From assembly GCA_963682025.1 (NCBI GenBank), contig OY821518.1:28480882-28544881 (forward strand): 64,000 nucleotides of DNA. Direction: 5' to 3'. Each line of letters begins with the position of its first letter. Position 1 is the stretch's first letter. The position numbers were made by a program, and so were the translations under genes. Source of the DNA: Cordilura impudica. Lineage: Eukaryota; Arthropoda; Insecta; Diptera; Scathophagidae. The notes beneath the pieces were generated by a model. The model did no database searches. It worked only from the letters and a program-made list of their open reading frames with translations, and was not told the origin of the DNA. Below are positions 42,421-54,961 of the stretch, in pieces.

Positions 42421-44105
42421 ACTACGGAACTGCTTAGTTTATAAAAATAATATTAGCATAACTAAGAGATAATTCAAACTAATTTTTTTTTATGTTCTTA
42501 TAACAAAATTTGTCACGTTTTTCTCAAATTATGATAAATTAGGTGGAGCCTTGGCTGTTTTTGTTGTTAGATGACCAAAACTTCTCAAAAAATATATCAG
42601 GTGTCACTAAGATAATTTTAAGTTTGTTACATAGTGTGATCACAACCCTTACAAGCCAATTTCCTTCAAATTTGGCTAAAAATCTGTTACTAGCTCAACA
42701 TTTCGATAAATTCAATTGGATAATTTTATATAACTGATAGAAAAAAAAAACTGTTCGAGGTGAGAAATGTGATTCACTGATTCTAACAAGATATTTTTGC
42801 CTACGATAAACACAAAATATCTAAAAATTTTTTTCAAGGAAACAAATTTAACAATAGTTGAGCTTTAAAATAAATACAAATTTTTGCTAAATATTCATAG
42901 ACTTACCTAAATAAAGTAATTGTACAAATAATTTGACCATTAATAATAAATAAATCTTAAACAATTACCAAAGCTACAAAATGTTACTTTTGTTTTTATA
43001 TATTCCTACAAATATGAATACGAATTATTGGAATTATAAAAAATTCTCATGAGGGTATTTTATAAATAACCTTGTCATTCCCTTTGAAAATTATTGAAAT
43101 AAAATTAGAGAACCTTAAAAAAAGGTATAACAATTTTTGTATTACTGATATTCATTTATGAAACAATAAACATTCAAATTTTCATTTGATGAAAGTGAAT
43201 GCTCTAAAATAATGTTCTGTCATTGTAATGGACAGACCTTCATCATAAATTTCTATTTTTATGTAAATAAATCAACCAACAGTACACCCATTTCCGTTCA
43301 ATATACAAATAATTTTAAAATTAAAATATTGAATTTAATTTGAATTTGCATAAAAATTTCAATAATTTTAATATATTTTTTTTTATTGTTGTATGTTAAA
43401 AATAAAGAATAATGATGTCAAAATTATAATAAACATGCTGATCCACTTTTTGCAATTATATATTTAAACACGCCAAATATTTCAAATTAACATATTAGCA
43501 CATCAACAAAATAACTAAAGTGCAGTCAATATTTAATATTTTGATTAACATTTACGGTAGATAAAATTCAATGTCATTTGTATAGAAGTAATAAAAGTAG
43601 ATTTATTGAACTTATTTTAATAATACTACAATGTTTTAGTTTATATCTTGCTAATATAAAACTAAAACTAAGAGAATTATAAACAGTCAAGGTCGTATAT
43701 AAATTACAAACCTACAAAGTTTCACCCAAGTATGACCATCTTAGTGTGCGCTGCTTAAACAGTCACTTTCGTGAGATTTTTAATCTACTTTGACATAAAA
43801 TATTTCCGACGACGGTAAAGTGCTTCAACTTAGATGAACGATTTTGGTTGGGGAATTTTATAGGTTTTACGTTAATTGAATTGTTTAAAAAAATAAAACA
43901 GAGAAGACTGTTGTCAACAAACATCAGCTTTAAATTCATAGTGTTGCCATTTAAATTTAATTAATTTAAATGTTTATTTCTTTCTTGGAATATTCATTGG
44001 CCTTATTAAGTGTAAAAAAAGTTTTTGCATTTTGCTTAATGACTCTATCCAGCTTTTTGTAGAATTAAGTAGTTACAAATGAAATAAGTTTAGTACTATA
44101 ATATA
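42421..44105. other. No recognised feature
   Basis: About 1.7 kb of AT-rich DNA without open frames of note, inverted ends or resemblance to the repeats elsewhere in the window. It may be old intergenic or intronic sequence. Confidence 0.4.
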
Positions 44106-44107
44106 TA

Positions 44108-45525
44108 ATATATAATAGTAATAGTCAAGGCAATTCCTTGTGACCGGTATAAAAATTTCGGTAACCAACCTGTTTTGACCAAAACTACCTTATTTGAAAG
44201 TTATTTCTTTTTAGCTGTCCACCATATTTACAGATTTGCACCATCTGGTACATTTTTTTGCGGTACAATGCATTCAAGGTTTCCACTAATACATACATAA
44301 AACACATATTTAAGTTTCAAATAAAAAACTATTTAATGCTGTTTGTGTGTTTATTAAATTTGTGTTGAATTATGAATTTTTTTTTAATTTTTTATTTTTC
44401 ATTATTCATTTTTTATTTTTCATTATTCAATTTTAATTTTAGTTTTTCATTTTTCATTTCCTATTTTTCATATTTCATTTTTAATTTTTTAGTTTTAATA
44501 TTTTATTATTCATTTTATAATTTTTATTTTTCATTTTTCTATATTTTTTTTAATTTCTTATTTTTCTTTTTTTGTTTTTTATTTTTCATTTTTCATTTTT
44601 TATTTTTATTTTTTATTTTTTTTTTTTCTTATTTTTTACTTATTTTTTTATTTTTAATTTTTTATTTTTTATTTTATTTTTTATTTTTCATTTTTTATTT
44701 TTCATTTTTATTCTTTATTTTTTTTATTTTTCATTTTTAATTTTTTTTTTCATTTGTCGTTTTTCATTTTTTATTTTTCATTTTTCGTTTTTAATTTTTC
44801 ATTTTTTATTTTTCATTTTTTATTTTTTATTTTTTATTTTTTATTTTTTTTTATTTTTTATTTTTTATTTTTTCTTTTATTTTTCATTTTTATTCTTATT
44901 TTTTTTTTTTTTTTTCATTTTTAATTTTTTTTTTAAATTTTCATTTGTCGTTTTTCATTTTTTATTTTTCATTTTTCATTTTTCATTTTTTATTTATTTT
45001 TAATTTTTTATTTTTCATTTTTCATTTTATATTTTTAATTTTTTTTTTCATTTTTTATTTTTCATTTATCTTACTCATTTTTAATTTCTCGTTTTTAATT
45101 TTTCATTTTATATTTTTCATTTTTCGTTTTTCATTTTTAATTTTTTTTTTTAATTTTTAATTTTTTATTTTTCATTTTTTATTTTGCATTTTTTATTTTT
45201 CATTTTTTATTTTTCATTTTTCATTTTTCATTAATAATTTTTCGTTTTTCAATCTTAATTTCTAATTTTTTTTTTCATTTTTCATCTCTCATTTTTTATT
45301 TTTAATTTTTTATTTTACACTTTTAATTTCCAAACAGGTTACATATCATAATTTTTTCACCAATACAATCACATTTTGTCTTACGACTCACATGTTACGC
45401 TCACATGTTACGCTTACATGTTTCGCTATTTTTGAAATTTACCCCCTGCGAGTATAGATGTTTACACATCAAAAATAAGTTTTCCTAGAATTTGCACTTG
45501 AATTTCGAGGGCTGGGCTCAGCTAG
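44108..45525 (+). mobile_element. Helitron interrupted by an H1 with simple repeat
   Basis: Left part: TAATAGTAATAGTCAAGGCA, TTCCTTGTGACCGG, GCTGTCCACCATATTTACAG, GTTTGTGTGTTTATTAAATT (44108-44373). Right part: TTTCCTAGAATTTGCACTTG, AATTTCGAGGGCTGGGCTC, then CTAG ending at 45525, followed by T. Between them is H1/simple-repeat DNA. Confidence 0.75.
44374..45475 (-). mobile_element. H1 element, minus, lacking its 3' hairpin
   Basis: 45326-45475 is the H1 5' block reversed (CCAAACAGGTTA, CACCAATACAATCAC, a triplicated TCACATGTTACGC, CCCCTGCG, GATGTTTACACATC). Everything left of it back to 44374 is (TTTTTATTTTTCAT)n. Long Phe-rich plus-strand frames here are composition artefacts. Confidence 0.75.
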
Positions 45526-45775
45526 TTATATCTTACTGTAAGATAAGAACTTGTGGCAGCCATAGAACTTTTTGGTGGTTTCTGTGTCATAAATCATTGA
45601 AAATATTGAAAATCTGAATTTTTCGAATATTTTTATGGAAAAAAATGTCTTAAATTTTCAAAATTGGTTTTTTTTGCACATTCGTTAGGACAAAGAAAAC
45701 CCAACAAATTTGGCAATACGTTTCTTATTTTCTCAGCGATATTCAATAGCTTCGGCACTCTGTATACATATAGTA
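45526..45775. other. Unassigned
   Basis: Short AT-rich interval between the Helitron end and the mariner relic. Nothing recognised. Confidence 0.4.
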
Positions 45776-46735
45776 AGAACTGTCTAGCTTCTTAAAATTG
45801 TCATCAACCGCAGATTTCACCTCTTCATTGTTGGCAGCCCTTTTGCCAGCGAGCCATTTTTTCAAGTAAGGAAATAGAAAATAATCCGAAGGAGCTAAAT
45901 CTGGCGATTAAGGTGCCTGATGAAGTAATTCGAACTTAAGTTCATGGATTTTGGCCATTGCAACAGTGGATGTCTGATGAAAAACTCTGTTTTCGCCAAA
46001 TGCAGCCTTTTTTCCTTAATATTATCTCAAAAAAAAAAAAAAAAAAAACAGCCGCCATAATATTGCCTGCAGCTTGAAGTGTCTTCTCCTTTTTTAAACA
46101 CGATTCTTTCATTTCAGTCCACTAATCGTTTGTCTCAGGTGTGAAGTGGTGAAACCATGCCGCATCCATGGTTTCCAATCGATGCAATAACTCGGCTTTA
46201 TTGTGATGAAACAACGCCAAACACTCTATTGAAACATCTTCACGACCCCGTTTTTGCTCTATTGTGAACAAACACGGCCCTCGTCTTGCGGACAGCTTTC
46301 TCATCTCACAATTTTCTGTGAATAAGCGACGTATGCTTATGAAATGCTTATCATTTCAGCTAGCTCACGAGCCTTCAGCCGACGATCATCCATCATCATT
46401 TTGTGGATTTTAAAAAACGTTTCTCTCGTGTTCGTCTTGGTAGCTCGTACGGCCTCTTTTGAACTCTGCCATCCAATATTTGATAGTTGTAAACGAAGGC
46501 ACAGACTCTCCCAGAATATAAATTAGCATGCCTTTGATACTGGTTGGACTGAGAATTTTCAAGTGAAAGTATTGATTTACACAGCCGTGACCAGTTTTTT
46601 TCACGTGTACAAATTCGCTAAGATCATTTACTATTGATGGCTCTATAGAAAATACTAAGTTAGTTGGCGCCTTGACACTTAAAAAATATATTTATTGAGA
46701 TTGCCACTTTTCACCAAAGTAATTTTTTTCAAACT
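45776..46735 (-). pseudogene. mariner transposase pseudogene (irritans-type)
   Basis: Minus-strand order: TIKYWMAEFKRGRTSYQDEH (about 46440-46500), KIHKMMMDDRRLKARELAEM (46330-46410), MRKLSARRGPCLFTIEQKRG, REDVSIECLALFHHNKAELL, TMDAAWFHHFTPET (46135-46175). Then come KEKTLQAAGNIMAA and, beyond a poly-A slip at 46029, VFHQTSTVAMAKIHELKFEL, SPDLAPSDYFLFPYLKKWLA and a C-terminus near 45778. The first Asp of DD34D survives but MDETW reads MDAAW. The second Asp is deleted (HQDNAPAH reads HQ). Frameshifts and stops are present. The presumed 5' end is TTTGGTGAAAAG, read backwards at about 46720-46731. Clearly inactive. Confidence 0.88.
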
Positions 46736-47039
46736 ACTGCCTCCATCTATACGCCAGGTCGTGTTCTTCTACCAACGCCCTCGTATGTACCCATCAAAAT
46801 GATATTATTGATGCTGGTTTTGCTAAAATGTTATGCACAGGGTTGCCATATGAGGTCTTCAGGGAAAATCGGCTAAAACACAAACTATCACTAATCGAAA
46901 AAATAACTAAAATACGTCTTAACTACAATATAACTACGAGCAATATATGTGAGTTTTGATTTAACCCGCCTTAAAAACCTCTAAAATTTAACGGTTTTAT
47001 TAAATATAACGAGCATTTAAGCATGATCATACATGCCTT
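46736..47039. other. Unassigned
   Basis: No coding or repeat features recognised. Confidence 0.4.
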
Positions 47040-47711
47040 ATACTGTATTGGATAGACCTTGCAAAGGTCTTTCATAAGATATATGTTTGTATATGGTTTC
47101 ATTGGATCAAATGTGAAAAATTTGCAAAAATGGACCGATCCTGACCATATTTGGCAAGGTCACTTATTTTTTGGAAAAATATATACAAACTAAATTTGAG
47201 AAAAATCTGTGCAATATTTTTTTGTTTTTTTATAGATTTAAGTGAAGATCGGGAATCAGCTTCATATGTGGGCTATGAATAAGAGTTGTCCTATAGGGCT
47301 TAAGTTCGGACTATATGGATGTAATAAACATACGACAAACTTAATTTGACCTAGATCTATATGATAATTTTAATATTATGGCAATTTAAATCGATATCAT
47401 AGGGGTCATTTGTATGGGGGCTAGGTCTGAACATGAACCGATTTTTACCAATTTCAACAGCGTTTGTTCTATGGCTGCAAGAGTCTTACGTACCAAATTT
47501 CATTAAAATATTTTAAAATTTGCGACCTGTATTTTGATTACAAGGTTTACATGGACACACAGACGGACGGACGGACATCGCTAAACCGACTCAGAAAGTG
47601 ATTATGAGTCGATCAGTATAATAAAAGATGGGCCTAGATCAAATATTTTTGGTAGTTACAAACGTCAGCACAAAGTCATTATAACCTGCCCATATAGTGG
47701 TATAGGATATA
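47040..47711 (-). mobile_element. H2 element, hairpin end decayed
   Basis: From AAAATGGACCGATCCTGACC through GATCGGGAATCAGC, GACACACAGACGGACGGACG, GATCAGTATAATAAAAGATG to ATAGTGGTATAGGATATAA. Confidence 0.85.
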
Positions 47712-47714
47712 AAA

Positions 47715-47909
47715 AAAAACCATGCGTTTCGATCGTCTTAGATCCAACATTGGTTAGGCAATAGCAAATATAAGCATAAATCAAATTTTAGTACTATTGT
47801 TATTAATTTGTGGCGTGCAAATATGAAAAATTTCAGATGCTATTTTCATTAGAAAATGGCCCCATCTCGACAATATTTAGTGAAGTGACTTACTTTTCTC
47901 AAAAATATA
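47715..47909 (-). mobile_element. H2 fragment cut by a Helitron
   Basis: CCATGCGTTTCGATCGTCTT, AAGCATAAATCAAATTTTAG, TTGTTATTAATTTGTGGCG, ATATTTAGTGAAGTGACTTA, up to CTCAAAAATATA where the Helitron begins. It supplies the empty-site reference for the Helitron at 56752. Confidence 0.8.
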
Positions 47910-48261
47910 TCTATAATATTAATAGGCTAGGCGATTTCTTGTGACTGATATTTTGTTCTACCGTTTTATCCCGATTTCGACCAAACGTATATTATTTGAA
48001 AGGTTTTTCTTTTCAGCCGATTTGCAAATTTACAGATTTTTAAATTTTTTCCTTTATTTTGAGTAAATTGAATTTAAAGTTGCTACTAACACATACATAA
48101 AAATATACAATGCTATGTGTGTGTTTATTAAATTTGTTAATGTGTTTGTAATAAGAATAAGTTTGTTATTTTGTGTTGATTTGTGAAGTGGTTGTAATTG
48201 ATTAGCATACTTTTAGCATCTTTATTTAATGAAAAAATAAAATTTTCTAAAATTCTGCTAG
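47910..48261 (+). mobile_element. Non-autonomous Helitron, TCTATAATATTAATAG family
   Basis: TCTATAATATTAATAGGCTA at the left, GCGATTTCTTGTGACTG, AAAGTTGCTACTAACACATA; it ends AAAATTCTG then CTAG. The hairpin before CTAG has been deleted. Flanking bases are A and T. After the end, a second CTAGTATAAAT follows 16 bases later. Confidence 0.85.
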
Positions 48262-48319
48262 TATAAATGATATCCGCTAGTATAAATTAATTTTTTTAAA
48301 AAGTTATGTAATTATACAC

Positions 48320-48873
48320 AATACCCTAGACCACCCTTTTATTATACCGACCATTTTTTGAGTCGCTTTAGCTATGGCCGTCCGTAGAAGAAATTTGGTA
48401 CATAAGCTTCTTTCGTCCATGGGACGAACTCCTTTGAAATTTGTGAAAATCGGTGCATGTTCAGACCTAGCCCCCATACAAATGGTCCCTATGAAATCGA
48501 CTTAAAATGCCACAGGATCCAATTTTTAATACAGATCTCAGTCAAATTCGGTTTGTGTGTGTTTCTTACATCCATTAAGCAGTTGTCTATATATAAAACT
48601 GCTTCCCGATCTTCACTTAAACCTATAAGAAACAAAAATATTTTACCCATTTTTATCAAATTTGGTTTGTATATGTTTTTTGCAAAAAAGAAGTGACCAA
48701 ATATGGTCAGGATCGGTCCATTTTGCGGGAAAAATTAATAATAAAAATTCCACTCAGATTTGGTTTATGCTAATTTTCTATACCCAATTAGTTGAACCTA
48801 AGACCAGTTCTTTAAGCATATGGTTTAGAGTATCGCATAGTCGATCTAGACCTAATACAATTTGCTAAATTGT
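48320..48873 (+). mobile_element. H2 element, diverged
   Basis: AATACCCTAGACC, CGACCATTTTTTGAGTCG, TGTTCAGACCTAGCCCCCAT, GATCTTCACTTAAACC, TCGATCTAGACCTAATACAA. The tetramer tract is reduced to GGCCGTCCGT. Confidence 0.8.
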
Positions 48874-48884
48874 TTTTTTTTTTC

Positions 48885-49268
48885 ATGGATAGGAAATAAG
48901 CTTTATATAGTGCCTTTGACTAAAAATAGTCTTAAAAGGTTTATTTTTGACTAACTAATTAGTGGGTATAGTAAACACACAAACACCAAACTTTATCGAT
49001 ATATATGATAATCCGTATCATACGACCATATTTGTCAGTTTGATAGTGGTAATTTGTAAGAGGACCAGGTTTTAACATATACATCCTATGGCCCATAAAA
49101 GCTTATATACTAAATATCATCAAAATATAGATATATATATAAATATAATATATATATGTAGTTTGATTACAAGGTTTAAATGAACACACAGATGGACAGA
49201 CAGAGAGAAATTATAATTAAATGTGGGTTTAGGTAATTAAAAACATCAGCACAAACTCATTATGCCCC
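48885..49268 (-). mobile_element. H2 fragment
   Basis: GATAGGAAATAAGCTTTATA, GGTTTATTTTTGACTAA, TTTGATTACAAGGTTTAAAT, ACACACAGATGGACAGACAG, AAAACATCAGCACAAACTC. Both ends are lost. Confidence 0.75.
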
Positions 49269-50145
49269 CATGAATTCTTTGAAGATATTGAATTAAAATT
49301 ATTTTGAAAACATTCATTTAAAATGGTAATGCGTGATAAAATTTTTATTGAAGGAATGAATTCCGTAGAAGTTCAGCTCTAAAGCATGATTTGTAAGTGA
49401 AGCTGGAGTTAATTGTACGTATAGGCCAATAAAGAATGAAATCATCCCACAGCGGTTTACGTTAGTGGGAATATATATTGAAGTACCATACTTTAAACTA
49501 GTTTCATCTTTTTTATTATTTCAAGGTAAAACTGTTTGCTATTTTACAACATCATTTTCAAAAGATTATATCGCCGCCTGTATAAATGTATCTGTATAAT
49601 AAACTGTTAATTTTATATATTGATGGCGCTAAAATTTATTTTTAAAAATGAAAGAGACCATTTCTAATTTACGGGCTACATCTCCCTACAGACTTATGAA
49701 TATAGTGATGACATTACAAATTATATCGTGTAATATGTCATAAAAAGTTAATTGCCGCAATTCAATATCTTTCTTTGTAAATCTTACTTGGTTACATAAT
49801 GCGGGAGCTGGTTGACTATTTTGATTAGTATAAAAATGGCAGCCAATATTGCTACTCCATGCTCTAGTGCATTAAGAGGTCGTCCAAATAAATAGTTTGA
49901 AGATGCAACGCCAACTAACAAAAGAATATCGGAACTATTTAACTATTTAATTAAGAATATCGGAATCGATCACTTACGTAGTACATATATCCAAGGATGT
50001 CGTTCAATTAAAGAAAAAGGACGTATTCCTAAATATAAACCCACTCAATATTTAAACCAAATAAAGTACGAAATATAAAGTTGGTACAGACTATGAACTT
50101 CGGAAAAGAGTGTTAGAGTATATTGTGTTAATGTTGTAAATGAAC
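49269..50145. other. Mostly unassigned; possible old coding relic at 49850-50080
   Basis: A plus-strand stretch near 49877 reads LRGRPNK, a stop, FEDATPTNKRISELF. Text like GRPxxxFEEATxxTKRRR is, from memory, near the N-terminus of the gene family seen at 35469. Too short to be sure. Confidence 0.25.
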
Positions 50146-50298
50146 ATAAAAAAAACGCATAAACCGAATTTAAGTGAGACTATCAGACATTTCGACAGCA
50201 AAAATTTTAAAGTTTATATCAAATCTGGTCCTATACAGACATAATCTGACTACTTATGTGTTCTCCAAACAATACAAACCAAATATAATCATAATATA

Positions 50299-52413
50299 TC
50301 TTATATATAAAAATGCAGTTTTGTTTGTGGTTTATAGGAAGCTGCACCACTGGCTAGATAGTCCTGAAATTTTTACAGTAGATAACTAACTATCCGGAAG
50401 GAACAATATGTTCGTTTTTTTTATATATGCTATATATTATTTTTTTTATTTTTCAAGAGGGCGTAGCACCTCCCATATAAAGTGAATTTTTAATATCTAA
50501 TTTTAACATGTAATACCTGAAGTACTTTTTAGAAAGTAAATATTTAATGTTATATATAAAGTACTCTAATAGAGAAAGCCTTAGAACTTTGTGTGAGTTC
50601 ATAAGGCGTCCATGTGAGCAGTTATCAAAAAAAGGCAGGATAGTCGTCGAAAATTTGGGTAGAATCGCTAAAACCGAAGATTGCGCATAACAAAAATCGC
50701 CAAAATCAAAAATTCGAAAAAACAAAAGTCTAATAACTAATAACAAAAAGGACGAAAAATACAAATTGCTAAAATCAAAACTCGCCAAAATCAAAAATCA
50801 GAAAAAACGAAAATCGCCTAAACCGAAAATTGCGAATAACAAAAATCACCAAAAAAAAAAAAAAAAAAAGATAAAAATTCCCAGAACCGAAAATCGAGAA
50901 TAACAATACCGACAGAAAACAAAAATCGCCAAAACCGAAAATCGCGCATTACAAAAATTGCCAAAAATCAAAATTCGCCAAAATCAAAAATCGCAAAAAT
51001 CGTACCTCCTTTGCAAAAAATATGATGTACTATGAAAATGACAGTCTTGAAACATTTGACAAGTACATTAATTATCAATGTGATTAGTCGTGGAAAATTT
51101 GGGTAGAATCTCTAAAACCGAAGATTGCGAATAACAAAAATCGCCAAATCAAAAATTCGAAAAAAACAAAACTCCACAATTAAAATCACAAAAAACAAAA
51201 ATCGCCAAAATCATAAATCGCTAATAAAAAAAAACGCAAAACCGATAATCGAGAATAACAATACCGGCAGAAAACAAAAATCGCCAAAACCGAAAATCGC
51301 GCATAACAAAAATTGCCAAAAATCGAAATTCGCCAAAATCAAAAATCGCTACAGCCAAAAATCACAGCTTCTATGCAAAAATATATGAAGTACTATGAAA
51401 ATGACAGTCTTGAAACTTTTGACATGTACATTACTTACCAATGCGAGTTATCGTAGAAAATATGGGCGGTATCGCTAAGACCGAAATGCGCGAATGAAAA
51501 AAATAACCAAAATCAAAAATCGCAAAAAACAAAACTCGCCAAATTCAAAAATCACAAAAAACCAAAATCGTAAATCGCGAATAACAAAAATTTCCAAAAT
51601 CAAAATTCGTCAAATTCAAAAATCGCAAATATCGCTAAAGCCAAAAATCTTTACAATCAAAAATTGCCAAAATCAAAAATTGCAAAAAAACAAAAATCTC
51701 CAAAAATCAAAAATAGAAAAAAAAAACAAAAATCGCCAAGTCAAAAATCGCCAAAACCAAAAATCGGGAATAGCTAAAATTGCCAAAATCAAAAATTGCT
51801 ACACCCGAAAATCGCAAATAACAAAAATCGCTAAAAATAAAAATCGCCATAACAGAAATCGCCAAAATCGAAAATCACGAATAGTAAAAATCGCCAAAAT
51901 CAAAAATTTCCAAAAAAAGAAAAATCGCAAAAAATAAATATTGCTACAGCCAAAAATTACCAAAATCACTAAAATCAAAATTCACCAAAATCAAAAATTG
52001 CAAAAACAAAAATAGGAAAAAAAAACGAAAATCGCCTAAGCCGCAAATCGCGAATAACAGAAATCGCCAAGATCAAAAATCGCAAAATTAGCCAAAACCG
52101 AAAATCGTGAATAACACAAATCGCAAAACTGGAAAGCGCTAAAATCAAAAAGCGCCAAATACAGAATTTCGGTAATAACAGAAATCGCCAAAATCAACAA
52201 ACGTAAAAATCAAAAATCGTAAAAAACAAAAATCGCCAAAATCAAAAATCTAAAAAAAAAATAATAATCGCCAAAATCAAAGATGGCAAAAACAAAAATC
52301 GACCAAATCAAAAATCGCCAAATAAACTAATTAAAATAGTTTTCTACAAAATGTTTTCCCGGTTTCGTATTTCGTTACGATGTGTGTAGCGAAGCTCATC
52401 GCATTACAGCTAG
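50299..52413 (+). mobile_element. Helitron with internal minisatellite
   Basis: The 5' end TCTTATATATAAAAATGCAG and TTTTGTTTGTGG are typical of insect Helitrons. The 3' end has stem CGATG/CATCG, then CATTACAG and CTAG. It is inserted between A (50298) and T (52414). It is a different family from the TCTATAATATTAATAG copies. The centre is the array at 50640-52330. A GGGCGTAGCACCTCCCAT segment lies at 50460. No Rep or helicase. Confidence 0.82.
50640..52330. repeat. AAAATCGCCAAAATCA-type minisatellite
   Basis: Irregular units of 12-16 bp (AAAATCGCC, AAAACCGAAAATCGCG, AATAACAAAAATCGCC). Longer blocks recur: AGTACTATGAAAATGACAGT is found at about 51028 and 51390, each followed by CTTGAAACNTTTGACANGTACATTA. 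This shows duplication of blocks about 0.36 kb long. Lys/Asn-rich frames across it are artefacts. Confidence 0.92.
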
Positions 52414-52625
52414 TATGACATATAAACTGGACCTTAGGACAATATTAAACTGTATCATATGAAACTAGGTCTGAACATGAAATCATTTTCAACGAATTTA
52501 ATAACGATCGTCAATGCATAAACAGACTTACAGGCTGATGAACGGAATGTCTGTGTAAACATCAGAAAGTCCATCGGTATAATATAAGATGGGTCTAACA
52601 CAATATTAATATACTCTCACCAAAT

Positions 52626-54086
52626 AATTGGACATGAATTTTGGATTATTTTATTTGGGTTCTAAATATATTTTTCTACCCTTTAAACTTTACTTTTCGA
52701 TTAACCACAAACACGAAAATATTATTGCAGATGATTTATTATGAAAGGAATAAAATTTGTTTAAAGTTATTTGGGCAATTGTATGTTTGTATGAAAATAC
52801 ACAATACAATCATTTGTTGTGAACAGTCAGTTGTATTTGCATAACATAAAACTTTTTCTTTAGTAATTATCGATCCAACGAGGAAAGGTCGCTTCGTCGC
52901 TTTTGTTATTTCGTACAAGAGAAAGCACGTGTCGGTGTTTGCTTTTTGGTCAAAAGATATACCCTGGAGATTTAGTTACGTACCTTTTCCATTTTAATTT
53001 AGAATAAAATAAAATTTGAAATGTTTTGGTTGAGACTGAAAGAGAAAATACATACTAAAAATATAAACATTAATTTTTATATAAATAAACTTTCTTTTTT
53101 ATTTTATAACATCTATGCTGTTAAAATTGTATGTATTTGTTTTTGCTTTTTCATAAGAACTGTCATTCACTTGGGACTGATATGTTATGATACAATATAC
53201 AACATTTACTAAACATAGCAAATGAAGTTGTATCGTTGTATCAGATTTTTCTATGAAAATAACCAATAACAATTTTACACTATTGTAAAGTAATGCACGA
53301 TACAACAGATACAACATACAACACCTTTTGTGAATTGCCCAATTATTATTTTTTTATTGGAAATGTATTTTTCTTTCTTCTATTCTTGAAGCCATTAAAA
53401 TATCTCAGAACCTCTTTTAACAATACGAAGTTTAATTATCATATTGCACGTACTCTTAGATGGCTTAAAATCACATAATTAAATGACAAAACCATTAAAA
53501 TAGTTTAGCAAGAGGACAGATGTGTCTTAACTGATTAGCCCATCTAACTACAAAAAATAAGACGTCATCTTAGCAATTCTTTTAAACAGGTTTCTAAGTA
53601 CATAAATAAGTATTTATAAAACAAAACACAAAAAACTTCCGGATCTATTTTAATGCAAAAATTATGCAAATAACTTTGAAATATGTACTGGTTTAAAACA
53701 ATGCCAATAAGCAAATATGCACATAAATATTTATGTTTTTCTGGTTTTATAAAACTTTAACAACATCACGCATACTCATAGTGTTTCTTTCTATGGAAAT
53801 AAACAGAAAATACATAAAAAATTAAAAAAAAAAAAAACATTTTAAAGGGACTATTTAATATGACTATGCAACAAAAAAAATAAAATAAAGATAACCACTA
53901 TATTTTTTTAATGTGTTATTTATGGTCATTTAACACCAAAAGTATTTAGTTGAAATTTAAAATTCTATGAATAAGTTTTTTTCACAAAAATTTTTTTCTA
54001 AAATTTGGGATTTTTTAAAAGGATGCTCCACCGATTTCGTCACGCCTTGAGAACAACCAAAAAATAAAGAGAAGATTTAATTTAAA
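52626..54086. other. No recognised feature
   Basis: AT-rich and free of the window's repeat families. TACAACATACAAC/GTTGTATCGTTGTATC-like short repeats occur at 53190-53325. No gene signal. Confidence 0.4.
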
Positions 54087-54465
54087 CTAGCAGATTCCAG
54101 CACTCGAAATTCGAGCGCAATTTCTAGACAACTTTATTTTTCAACTTAGTCAATTCACAAACCAAAATTTTTTTTTTTTTTGGTTTATTATTATTGTGAA
54201 TGAAGATAACAAACTAATTAACAAACACATTAACAAATTTTATAAACACACACAAAGCATATGTAGGTATAATTTTATGTATGGGTTAGTAGCAACTTTA
54301 AATGCAATTTACTCAAAATAAAGAAAACAATTAAAAAATCTGGAAATCTGGAAAACAGCTAAAAAGAAAAACCTTTCAAATAATATACGCTTGGTCAAAA
54401 TCGGGATATAATGGTAGAACAAAACATCGGTCACAAGAAATCGCCTAGCCAATTAATATTATAAA
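54087..54465 (-). mobile_element. Non-autonomous Helitron, complete
   Basis: Reverse strand: the 5' end (TTTATAATATTAATTGGCTA, about 54465), GCGATTTCTTGTGACCGATG, AAAGTTGCTACTAACCCATA, and a 3' end with stem CTCGAA/TTCGAG, then GTGCTGGAATCTG and CTAG at 54087. 379 bp. Confidence 0.85.
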
Positions 54466-54961
54466 TTACATCTAAGTGATGCTAATATTATTAATTTTTT
54501 TTTGCTCAAACTTTACGGAGTTGTTCAGAACGAAATGATAGAAAAAAATTTTTTACAATATTGTAATATTTTTGTTTTTAAAATTTATTAAAAATGGAAA
54601 ATGGAAAAACATGACATTTTTATTGCTAAATCATGAGCAAGTAATACAGAAAATAAAACGAGGCATACACCATGCAAATCTATACGTAAATTTTGATTTT
54701 TTTCTTACTAAAGTGAAGGCAACTGATTTTGACAAAAATTGCGAATTTTGTTTAGTTGTTTTTATTAAATAAATTTTAAGTTAAACAAATGATAAAAAAA
54801 AATGTTTTTGACTATTTTTATTCTACTGGAAATGCAAGTATTGTTTCTCTTACAAGGAACCAAATCAAATCTCCCATTATATTTTCGTTCCATAATAACC
54901 TTGCTCCATTTGCCTATGTTTTTTCGTAAATCGCTTACCTTGCTAAGGCTTAAATTTATAA
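54466..54961. other. Unassigned
   Basis: An open frame of 66 codons at 54572-54772 has no recognisable domain. AT-rich elsewhere. Confidence 0.3.

Larger units (their letters stand above)
50150..52625 (-). mobile_element. Old H2 element split by a Helitron
   Basis: The left half (50150-50298: AACGCATAAACCGAATTTAAGTGAG, AATACAAACCAAAT) continues after the Helitron. The right half (52414-52625) includes ACTAGGTCTGAACATGAAAT, ATCGGTATAATATAAGATGG and GGTCTAACACAATATT. Joined, the halves follow the H2 order. Confidence 0.7.

Noticed and set aside
44372..45160. Overlapping plus-strand Phe-rich open frames
   Set aside because: Simple-repeat artefacts inside the H1/Helitron composite at 44.4-45.3 kb.
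51125..51937. Lys/Asn-rich frames of 87 and 147 codons
   Set aside because: Translation of the AAAATCGCC minisatellite inside a Helitron.
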